A model generated the notes under the pieces. That model was given only the letters and a program-made list of their open reading frames with translations. It was not told the DNA's origin and made no database searches. Shown one piece after another: positions 1-5,409 of a DNA stretch of 8,659 nt. The stretch is from positions 1 through 8,659 of the forward strand of contig JAGMBN010000047.1 of the NCBI GenBank assembly GCA_023129655.1, in the 5' to 3' direction. How positions within the stretch are numbered: position 1 is the stretch's first letter; the number at the start of each line of letters is the position of its first letter. This DNA is from a bacterium (GTDB taxonomy: Bacteria; JAHJDO01). The position numbers and the translations under genes are program-made.

Positions 1-37
1 CATTGAAAAAATGGGGAAACTCCAGCTTGACAATCAT

Positions 38-67
38 TTGACACAAAGGGATATTTCCCGTTATACT
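38..67 (+). promoter_or_regulatory. Sigma-70-type promoter of tRNA-Asn
   Basis: A consensus -35 box TTGACA (38-43) and a -10 box TATACT (62-67) are separated by 18 bp, which puts the start of transcription about 20 bp before the tRNA. A second TTGACA lies at 27-32, too far from this -10 to pair with it. The spacer holds a short dyad, GGGA (48-51) and TCCC (56-59), whose meaning is unclear. Confidence 0.75.
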
Positions 68-92
68 TAGCAGTCTTTTTGATACACAAAAT

Positions 93-165
93 TCCTCGGT
101 AGCTCAATTGGTGGAGCACTTGGCTGTTAACCAGGGGGTTGCTGGTTCGAGTCCAGCCCGGGGAG
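93..165 (+). tRNA. tRNA-Asn (anticodon GTT)
   Basis: All four arms fold. The acceptor stem TCCTCGG (93-99) pairs with CCGGGGA (158-164), the D-stem is GCTC/GAGC, and the anticodon stem CTTGG (119-123) pairs with CCAGG (131-135) around loop CTGTTAA with anticodon GTT at 126-128. The T-arm is GCTGG/CCAGC (141-145, 153-157) around TTCGAGT. The discriminator is G165, as expected for Asn. CCA is not encoded, since CTG follows. Position 21 in the D-loop is G rather than the usual A. No intrinsic terminator follows: the remnant gene begins directly after the tRNA. Confidence 0.95.
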
Positions 166-414
166 CTGAGTAAATCTCATTGGGTACCTAGAGAAAGAAA
201 TTATGGAGAGATAATTCCATCAGCCAGATTTTTTGGCACCGGTCACTTTAAAGGACATTCAGTGCTTGCCAGCTTTTATGTAGAGACTTTCTCTGAGAAT
301 ATAGATTTTAGCGGTTTTACCAAAACGGAGGACTTATTGGAAGGCACAATCAATAAAAATGAAACTGTTGAAGTGCCATCATTCTCTGTAAAGGTTATTA
401 TTGTTGAGGAGTAA
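166..414 (+). pseudogene. C-terminal gene remnant fused to the tRNA-Asn 3' end
   Basis: An open frame runs out of the tRNA gene and ends with TAA at 412-414. It has no start codon of its own after the tRNA; its only possible initiator, a TTG at 139, lies inside the tRNA T-arm and cannot be a real start. The roughly 80 residues after the tRNA look like protein rather than noise: a Gly/Phe-rich stretch (FFGTGHFKGHS), then acidic and aromatic residues, and a hydrophobic tail VKVIIVEE like the last strand of a C-terminal beta-sandwich. The family is not recognised. The Shine-Dalgarno sequence of the next gene (404-411) lies in its last codons and the stop is 6 bp before the next start, the spacing of an operon's former upstream member. 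The inferred history is a truncated gene whose 5' part was lost when this block was joined to the tRNA. Confidence 0.5.
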
Positions 415-420
415 ACAAAA

Positions 421-1515
421 ATGAGCAAAGATATTCTTACAAAAAGAGAAAGGGTTGAGAGAACCCTGAATTTTCAGCCAGTTGATAGAGTAGCTATCCA
501 TGACGAAGTAAGTTATAATCCCGGGGTTATTTCTCTTTATACCGGTAAAAAGATAGAAGGCTTTAATTATTCTATTGAGGATATATGCGAGGTAATAAAG
601 AAAACATTAGATATGTGCTTCCCTCCGCGTGCACCGAAAGGTACAGACAAAATAGTACTTGAGGATGGCACTATTATTCAACATGACAATTGGACAAGTT
701 GGGTAACCTCTTCTCCTATTGATGTTGAAGGCTTAAAGAAGCATTACTTAAAAAAGATTGAAGCAGAGAAAACCTCTAAATTTGATCCGAAAAAGGAAAG
801 AGAAGAACACCACAAAAGGTTTCTGCGGATACAAAAATTAATTGGTGATACAGTTATTTGCGAATATCTGACAAATGTTGGACTCTGTGAGTGCTGGGAT
901 CATGGACGAATAGTACCTTTTAGTTATTTATGCCACGATGAGCCGGAACTTATTTCTGAATATTTTAAGATACACACGGACAGTCAAATCAGGAAAGTTC
1001 ATGCCATAGCTGATAAAAATCTTTCTCCTGTTATCCTAATTGCCGATGACCTGGCTTCCAAGACAGCCCCAATGTTCAGCCCTGAATTCTTAAGAAGGGA
1101 ATATTCCCCTCATCTTACCCGTCTTGTGGAGGCATGGCACGAGCATGGGCTAAAGGTGCTTTTTCATAGCGATGGAAACTGGAAGATACTCATCCCTGAT
1201 TTTCTGAAGTGCGGTGTGGACGGGTTCTATTGTTTGGAGCCAGCCACTGGTATGGATATCATTGAACTGAAGAAAAAATATCCAAAAGTAATCTGGGCAG
1301 GGGGCTTGGACGGTGTTGATTTAATGGAGAGAGGAAATCCAGAACAAGTCAGAAAAGAAGTAAGAAAACAAATTCTTGAGACGGATGTTCTAAACACAGG
1401 AGGACTCTTTTTAGCAACCTCCAGTGAGATTAATCCTCCGATAAAACCAGAAAATTATCAGGCTATGATAGAGGAAGCAAAATCAATCCATAACAAGGAA
1501 TTTACAGGTGAATAA
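421..1515 (+). CDS. Uroporphyrinogen decarboxylase (URO-D)/MtaA-like family protein
   Basis: This 364-aa protein has the length of the URO-D superfamily. It shows the N-terminal signature RERVERTLNFQPVDRV (about residues 9-24), the central IADDL...SPEFLRREYSPHL stretch (about 207-231), LFHSDGN (247-253) and LEPATGMDI (272-280). The start has a clear GAGGAG site 9 bp upstream. It is unlikely to be heme-pathway HemE: the neighbours are sugar-type genes, and this LFHSDGN...LEP form belongs to a broad group of uncharacterised relatives. In corrinoid methyltransferases such as MtaA the zinc motif contains H-x-C, but here the corresponding residues are HSD, so zinc-thiolate methyl transfer to a thiol cofactor is doubtful. 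It precedes an aminotransferase and a dehydrogenase in one direction with almost no gaps, so it is probably part of a catabolic or sugar-modifying operon. The family call is firm; the substrate is unknown. Confidence 0.85.
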   Translation: MSKDILTKRERVERTLNFQPVDRVAIHDEVSYNPGVISLYTGKKIEGFNYSIEDICEVIKKTLDMCFPPRAPKGTDKIVLEDGTIIQHDNWTSWVTSSPIDVEGLKKHYLKKIEAEKTSKFDPKKEREEHHKRFLRIQKLIGDTVICEYLTNVGLCECWDHGRIVPFSYLCHDEPELISEYFKIHTDSQIRKVHAIADKNLSPVILIADDLASKTAPMFSPEFLRREYSPHLTRLVEAWHEHGLKVLFHSDGNWKILIPDFLKCGVDGFYCLEPATGMDIIELKKKYPKVIWAGGLDGVDLMERGNPEQVRKEVRKQILETDVLNTGGLFLATSSEINPPIKPENYQAMIEEAKSIHNKEFTGE

Positions 1516-1534
1516 AAACACAGGAGGAAAGGAA

Positions 1535-2329
1535 ATGCAAAAAGGTATTAGCTCGGTTAAACATTCATTGCAAAATGAGCACCCGGGTGAAGTAGTTCTG
1601 GATGTTTGGGGATGGCAAAGTATGACTCATGGTTGCAGGAGTATGGGTGACATTTCTACATTCAGTCTCAACCATTTTAAGCAGATTACTTGTGGCTCTG
1701 GTGGTATGGTAATGACTAATAGGGATGATTTGGAGGAGAGAGTAAGGCTATTTGTTGACAAGTGCTATTTCAGGGATGGACGAAAGAGAAATCCATATTT
1801 TTTAGCCCCCAATTATCAGATGACAGAACTTCAGGGGGCAGTGGCTATAGCCCAGTTTGGTAAGCTTGAGTCTATTATAAAAAGAAGAGAAGAGCTTGGG
1901 ACACGTCTTAAAAATGGTTTGCAACAGATTGAAGGCATTATACCACATTACGTCCCGGAAGGATGTAACCATACCTGTTTTCTTTATACGGTAAGGATTG
2001 ATAAGAATAGAATTACAGTTGGTCCAGTGGAATTTGGTAAAGCCTTAGCTGCGGAAGGTATCCCTAACGAGCCAAATAAGGTTACCGGTGGAATGGCAAC
2101 ATATAAGTATGACATTTTTAAAAACAGGAGCGCTTTTCCAGGAACACAGTTTCCGTTTGTTAGTAAAGATTTGGACTCTAATGTTGAATATAAAGATGGA
2201 GATTGCCCGGAAGCCGAAAAGGCCTTTGAAGAAACATTTAATTTTTCTATAAATGAATTTTATGCTGATGGGGATATTGACGATATGATTGAGGGTGTTA
2301 GGAAAGTGGCTGATTATTATAGAAAGTGA
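1535..2329 (+). CDS. Truncated DegT/DnrJ/EryC1/StrS-family aminotransferase (probable pseudogene)
   Basis: The C-terminal two thirds of a PLP-dependent sugar aminotransferase are clear. GDISTFSLNHFKQITCGSGGMV (from about residue 38) carries the Schiff-base lysine K49, and PNYQMTELQGAVAIAQ and the C-terminal small domain follow. The family is normally about 370-430 aa; this is 264 aa. The first third, with the glycine-rich cofactor-binding part, is absent, and there is no room for it upstream because the previous gene ends at 1515. ATG 1535 is preferred over GTG 1508 because AGGAGG (1522-1527) sits just before it. The PLP-nitrogen aspartate motif (usually D-x-[AC]-[QH]) is disordered here (LDVWGWQ); reading 1603-1647 in another frame gives a more family-like stretch, hinting at small compensating frameshifts. 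An enzyme without this domain should not bind PLP. The alternative is an assembly deletion. Confidence 0.8.
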   Translation: MQKGISSVKHSLQNEHPGEVVLDVWGWQSMTHGCRSMGDISTFSLNHFKQITCGSGGMVMTNRDDLEERVRLFVDKCYFRDGRKRNPYFLAPNYQMTELQGAVAIAQFGKLESIIKRREELGTRLKNGLQQIEGIIPHYVPEGCNHTCFLYTVRIDKNRITVGPVEFGKALAAEGIPNEPNKVTGGMATYKYDIFKNRSAFPGTQFPFVSKDLDSNVEYKDGDCPEAEKAFEETFNFSINEFYADGDIDDMIEGVRKVADYYRK

Positions 2330-2342
2330 GGAGATAAAAAAT

Positions 2343-3362
2343 ATGGGAAAAGAATTCAAATTTGTTATTGTCGGTTCAGGTAATATCGTGGCTACATATA
2401 TTACTGCTATTAGGGAAATACCCTGTATAGCAATTGCCGGAATAGTATCCCGCAGCAAAAAAAGACCTAAAGCTTTGGTTGGAGATAAATCTGTGGAAAT
2501 TACTGATTCACTTGAGAAAATAGCACGGGATTTTGATGCAGTTATACTAACCACTCCAAATGGACTACATCATGAAGGGGCAATTCAGGCAGCAAAATTA
2601 GGAAAACACGTATTGACTGAAAAACCTTTGGATATTTCTATAAAGGCAATGGATTATATGATTAATACTTGCAGGCAGAAAAACGTTAAGCTTGGAGTTT
2701 CTTATCAAAGACGAATGAGCCCTGACAATATTACAATGAAAAAAATCCTTGATGAAAAAAAGCTTGGAAAAGTCTTCGCATCTGATTTGAGCGTAAAATT
2801 TTACCGTGGCCAGGATTATTATGATAGCGCTCCTTACAGGGGAACATGGAATATTGATGGTGGTGGCCCATTTATGCAGCAAGCGTCACATAACATAGAC
2901 ATATACTGTTGGTTTTTTGGGAAACCTGTAAAGGCAGTCAGCCTTTTAGGCACTTTTGCCCATAATATTGAGACGGAAGATCATGGAGCAGCATTGCTGA
3001 AACATTCCAATGGCATGATTGGAACCATTATTGCCTCTACTGTCGCTAAACCTGGATTTCCCGCAAGACTTGAAATCCACGCTGAAGCAGGCACGATAAT
3101 TATGGAAAATGATATAATCACAACATGGGCGGTCAAAAGGATGGAAAATCCGAGTACAGCAGGAGAAGCAAAAATTCATAACGGAGCCTCAAGCGCATCG
3201 GTAACGGATACTGCAGGTCATGAAGCGATACTAACTGATTTTGTAAAGGCAGTTAAGGAAGATAGAGATCCTGCAGTAACAGGGGAATCAGCACGCATTG
3301 CTACTGAGACCATTTTGCGGATTTATAATAGTCAGTTAGAAAGAGCAACTAAAGATGTCTAA
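2343..3362 (+). CDS. Gfo/Idh/MocA-family NAD(P)-dependent oxidoreductase
   Basis: This 339-aa protein has the normal length and layout of the family. The N-terminal Rossmann fold carries FVIVGSGNIVATYI (residues 7-20), a slightly altered G-x-G-x-x-A loop. TTPNGLHHEGAI follows, then the diagnostic TEKPLD (92-97). The C-terminal alpha/beta domain contains GGGPFMQQASHNIDI (173-187) with the catalytic-type His183 and Asp186. ATG 2343 is chosen because the Rossmann strand starts directly after it and AGGAG lies 10-15 bp upstream, overlapping the stop of the preceding aminotransferase; an in-frame ATG at 2289 would add residues with no family match. Such enzymes oxidise or reduce sugars, inositols or amino sugars, and pairing with a DegT aminotransferase suggests a 3-keto or amino-sugar route. 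The substrate cannot be told. Unlike both ends of this gene block it looks intact. Confidence 0.92.
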   Translation: MGKEFKFVIVGSGNIVATYITAIREIPCIAIAGIVSRSKKRPKALVGDKSVEITDSLEKIARDFDAVILTTPNGLHHEGAIQAAKLGKHVLTEKPLDISIKAMDYMINTCRQKNVKLGVSYQRRMSPDNITMKKILDEKKLGKVFASDLSVKFYRGQDYYDSAPYRGTWNIDGGGPFMQQASHNIDIYCWFFGKPVKAVSLLGTFAHNIETEDHGAALLKHSNGMIGTIIASTVAKPGFPARLEIHAEAGTIIMENDIITTWAVKRMENPSTAGEAKIHNGASSASVTDTAGHEAILTDFVKAVKEDRDPAVTGESARIATETILRIYNSQLERATKDV

Positions 3363-3406
3363 TTTGAAACGACTTGTTTGCGAGGTTTAGTAATTTAAAA
3401 AGGGAG

Positions 3407-3475
3407 ATGATAAAGTTGATTCGATTCTTCAGTGGTGTTGGTGGAGGACATTCTCTATTGACAAAAAGTTTTTAA
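3407..3475 (+). pseudogene. Possible N-terminal stub of a lost downstream operon gene
   Basis: A 22-codon frame starts at ATG 3407 (or TTG 3416, which sits at a better distance from GGGAG at 3402-3406) and stops with TAA at 3473-3475. The peptide reads IRFFSGVGGGHS in its middle, like the start of an enzyme with a glycine-rich loop, then ends. It lies 44 bp after the Gfo/Idh/MocA gene in the same direction, and its last codons run into the TTGACA of the rpsT promoter. The reading offered is a truncated next member of the operon. The case rests only on a start site and composition, so a chance ORF or a short leader peptide is equally possible. Confidence 0.3.
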
Positions 3476-3485
3476 TATATAGAAT
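3458..3485 (+). promoter_or_regulatory. Promoter of rpsT
   Basis: TTGACA (3458-3463) is followed after 16 bp by TAGAAT (3480-3485), a 6/6 and a 5/6 match to the sigma-70 consensus. Transcription would begin near 3492 and give a leader of about 25 nt containing the AAGGAG ribosome site (3503-3508) of rpsT. The -35 box overlaps the end of the upstream 22-codon remnant, so rpsT expression is independent of the preceding gene block. Confidence 0.7.
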
Positions 3486-3517
3486 CAGCCTCAAACATAC
3501 ATAAGGAGATTGTATAC

Positions 3518-3844
3518 ATGCAGAGACATAAGTCAGCTCTTAAGAGAGTAAGAACCAGTAAAAAAAGATACAAAAAAAACAGAGCAACAAAAGCAACTAT
3601 TAAAGTTGCTGCAAGGAATGTCGGTCAGCTTATAGATAAAAAAGCAAGCGCAGCGGATCTGCAAAAATCCACAAGCAAATCTATTTCCTTAATAGACAAA
3701 GCTGCAGGCAAAGGGATTATTAAGAAGAATACTGCTCGCAGAAAAAAATCTCTGATAATGCGAAAAGTGAATGAATACAGCAAAAAAAAATCTTCTTCCA
3801 AGAAAAACGAAGAAGTAGAAAAAATCAGTTCTGCCAAAAATTAA
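3518..3844 (+). CDS. rpsT: 30S ribosomal protein S20
   Basis: This small, very basic protein begins MQRHKSALKRVRTSKKR, close to the classical S20 start (M-A-N-x-K-S-A-x-K-R). It continues with the three-helix pattern ending in LIDKAAGKGIIKKNTARRKKS, the conserved S20 core that binds 16S rRNA in the small subunit. At 108 aa it is about 20 residues longer than most S20 proteins; the excess is a C-terminal Lys/Ser/Glu-rich tail after NEYSKKK. AAGGAG lies 9 bp before the ATG and a dedicated promoter lies upstream. It is convergent with the peptidase gene, with only 5 bp between the stops and no clear terminator hairpin. In many bacteria S20 represses its own translation; nothing in the short leader here shows that directly. 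Confidence 0.96.
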   Translation: MQRHKSALKRVRTSKKRYKKNRATKATIKVAARNVGQLIDKKASAADLQKSTSKSISLIDKAAGKGIIKKNTARRKKSLIMRKVNEYSKKKSSSKKNEEVEKISSAKN

Positions 3845-3849
3845 CAACT

Positions 3850-4674
3850 TCACTTACAATATTTTTTTATCATGTATTTCTTCCAGCATTTCTCCATTGA
3901 TGGAAAGGATTTGAATGCCTTGCCATACGCTCCACGAAATGCTTCATAGGACGAAGCGCCCTGCTTTAATAGAGAGATCATTTTAACATAATAGGGTCTT
4001 CTCAAAACAACAAAAAGATACTCAACCAAGCCTGCTGAGGCTCCATAAAACAACTCAGGCTTACCTTCCGGCGCCTTTTCATACTTAATCAAGGCATCAA
4101 GTTTTATATCATTATTCTTATTCATATTTCTCGCTGCTATTATTTTTAAGTTCTTCCCCTTATCCTTTTGCTCATATACTGCCAGTCCTTCATTCAGCCA
4201 AAGAGGAATACTGGCTTTAGGACCCATTATCTGCATAAATACCAGATGTGTAATTTCGTGCGGAAGTATATTAGAAAAAAGATTTGGTGCTCCTTCGTAC
4301 AAGTAGATTACTCTATGAGTCAGAGGTCCGTGAGTAACTATTCCCACGCTTCCGCCTGACCAGCCTGGCTGCCCTGTTTCTTTTACATATTCAGAATGGG
4401 TTTTGTATAAGACAATAATCGCCTTTGTTTTCCATGAAGCAAATCTGCTAACCCCCGAATGTCCTATAACGCGCCCTGCCACAACTTCAGCCTTTTTAGC
4501 TAAATAAGCAGCTTTTTCCCTACTATAAGAATACACAATAAAATGCTTTGATACATACTTGCAAGAAGGCAGTTTAGCCTGGCTGAAAGGCGCAGCAACC
4601 TGTGCCATAGATTGCAGGCTAACTATTACTGCGCAAATAAAGAACAGGATAATAAGCGTTTTTCTAAGAATCAT
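3850..4674 (-). CDS. Exported zinc metallopeptidase, peptidase MA-like
   Basis: This 274-aa protein has a signal-type N-terminus: basic MILRK, a hydrophobic run to about residue 20, then polar residues and an Ala-rich stretch SMAQVAA consistent with signal peptidase I cleavage. The mature part contains HEITH (139-143), the HExxH zinc motif, followed by LWLNEGLAVYEQ (158-169), where Glu162 is the expected third zinc ligand of gluzincins of the peptidase MA group. All catalytic residues are present, so it should be an active protease outside the cytoplasmic membrane. The substrate is unknown. It stands alone on the minus strand, divergent from the redox operon and convergent with rpsT. No Shine-Dalgarno sequence precedes the ATG, and its promoter sits so close that the mRNA may be leaderless. 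Confidence 0.85.
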   Translation of the reverse strand: MILRKTLIILFFICAVIVSLQSMAQVAAPFSQAKLPSCKYVSKHFIVYSYSREKAAYLAKKAEVVAGRVIGHSGVSRFASWKTKAIIVLYKTHSEYVKETGQPGWSGGSVGIVTHGPLTHRVIYLYEGAPNLFSNILPHEITHLVFMQIMGPKASIPLWLNEGLAVYEQKDKGKNLKIIAARNMNKNNDIKLDALIKYEKAPEGKPELFYGASAGLVEYLFVVLRRPYYVKMISLLKQGASSYEAFRGAYGKAFKSFPSMEKCWKKYMIKKYCK

Positions 4675-4682
4675 ACTGATAT

Positions 4683-4710
4683 TTTATAGCACAAGTAGAA
4701 AATGTGTAAA
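4683..4710 (-). promoter_or_regulatory. Promoter of the peptidase gene, near-leaderless
   Basis: On the minus strand, TTTACA (4710-4705) and TATAAA (4688-4683) are separated by 16 bp, each a 5/6 match to consensus. Only 8 bp separate the -10 box from the ATG at 4674, so transcription would start at or within a base or two of the initiation codon. This agrees with the absence of a ribosome-binding site. Confidence 0.55.
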
Positions 4711-4810
4711 GGCTAAATCTCTCATTTTTGAAGAATCGAATCAACTTTAGTTTCTCATAATCTTTTGCAGGCCAAGCAGATACAAGGTAAAAATAATTTT
4801 CGTAAATAAA

Positions 4811-4857
4811 AATCAGAAAAGAGCCTGATTGTAACATAAATTAACCTCTGGTATAAT
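4811..4857 (+). promoter_or_regulatory. Promoter of the redox operon with an adjoining dyad
   Basis: TATAAT (4852-4857) is a perfect -10 box, with TTGTAA (4829-4834, 4/6) 17 bp upstream. An inverted repeat, AATCAG (4811-4816) and CTGATT (4825-4830) separated by 8 bp, abuts and overlaps the weak -35 box. That is where a repressor could block, or an activator could help, RNA polymerase. The half-sites match no regulator I can name with confidence. Transcription would begin near 4864. Confidence 0.55.
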
Positions 4858-4863
4858 CAAAAA

Positions 4864-4965
4864 TATTAAATAAGTGGTTCTTTGGAAAAAGGTATGACAA
4901 ATAAAAAACATTCAAGAAAAAATTGCCTCGCCTAAGTCGCATTTTCGATTTTCTATCAATAAAAA
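4864..4965 (+). other. Untranslated leader of the redox operon with a 13-codon reading frame
   Basis: About 100 nt separate the predicted transcription start from the first structural gene. The stretch holds a short frame ATG 4894 to TAA 4935 (MTNKKHSRKNCLA) preceded by GGAAAAAGG, a plausible but weak ribosome site. No convincing hairpin and no known riboswitch motif were seen. The rest of the 4675-4965 intergenic region holds only the two divergent promoters. Confidence 0.3.
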
Positions 4966-5409
4966 ATGAATAAAAACTCAAAATTTAGAGCTAAAATCCG
5001 GCAGCCAAAGATAATTGCTTTTCTATGCAACTGGTGTTCCTATGCTGGAGCTGATCTGGCTGGAATAAGCAGATTGCAGTATCCGCCTAATGTGCGAGTT
5101 ATCCGTGTACCGTGTTCAGGAAGAATGAATCCTCTGTATATAATCAGAGCTCTTCAGCATGGAGTTGACGGGGTCTTGGTTTCGGGCTGTCATCCTGGAG
5201 ATTGCCATTACATAACAGGGAATTATTATGCGCGAAGAAAATTTGCTATTATAAACAGCTTACTTCAGTATGTTGGTATTGAGAAAGAAAGAGTGCATTT
5301 TTCATGGGTGTCTGCGTCTGAAGGCGGCAAATTCGCAGAAGTTATAAAACAGGTAACAGAGGATGTCAAAAAACTCGGTCCTGCGAAAAAATTGGTGAAG
5401 AAGATATGA
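4966..5409 (+). CDS. mvhD: MvhD/FlxD-like delta subunit, [2Fe-2S] electron-transfer protein
   Basis: The 147-aa protein fits the MvhD family over nearly its whole length: FLCNWCSYAGADLAG (19-33), RLQYPPNVRVIRV (36-48), PCSGR (49-53), ALQHGVDGVLVSGCHPGDCHY (62-82) and WVSASEGGKFAEV. The five conserved cysteines Cys21, Cys24, Cys50, Cys75 and Cys80 are all present and include the [2Fe-2S] ligands. In methanogens MvhD links the Mvh hydrogenase to heterodisulfide reductase HdrA; in bacteria the same protein (FlxD) links a flavin oxidoreductase to HdrA. No hydrogenase large subunit is nearby, so the Flx role is more likely. It is first in the operon and overlaps the next gene by ATGA. An in-frame TAA at 4960-4962 fixes ATG 4966 as the earliest start, although no Shine-Dalgarno sequence precedes it, unlike most other genes here. 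Confidence 0.93.
   Translation: MNKNSKFRAKIRQPKIIAFLCNWCSYAGADLAGISRLQYPPNVRVIRVPCSGRMNPLYIIRALQHGVDGVLVSGCHPGDCHYITGNYYARRKFAIINSLLQYVGIEKERVHFSWVSASEGGKFAEVIKQVTEDVKKLGPAKKLVKKI

Noticed and set aside
139..165. Start of a 91-residue protein inside the tRNA-Asn gene
   Set aside because: The bases form the T-arm and acceptor of a fully folded tRNA. The open frame merely continues from the downstream remnant, and no ribosome site precedes the TTG.
421..1515. Heme-pathway uroporphyrinogen decarboxylase (hemE)
   Set aside because: No heme genes are nearby, and the FHSDGN/LEPATGMD pattern fits the uncharacterised URO-D-like group better.
1508..1534. GTG start for the DegT gene
   Set aside because: The AGGAGG at 1522-1527 fits ATG 1535, and the extra nine residues have no family counterpart.
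2289..2342. Longer N-terminus for the Gfo/Idh/MocA protein
   Set aside because: The Rossmann strand begins directly after ATG 2343, which has its own ribosome site; the extension lies over the end of the previous gene.
2045..2554. Minus-strand frame of 169 codons
   Set aside because: It is antisense to the aminotransferase and dehydrogenase genes, with no ribosome site or family features. Other opposite-strand frames at 2598-2882, 2946-3179, 3625-3837, 5747-5947, 5928-6146, 6872-7093, 7758-8111 and 8298-8570 were judged shadows for the same reason.
3363..3457. Second attachment-site copy of the tRNA-Asn 3' end
   Set aside because: No stretch resembling bases 146-165 was found here or elsewhere in the accessory block.
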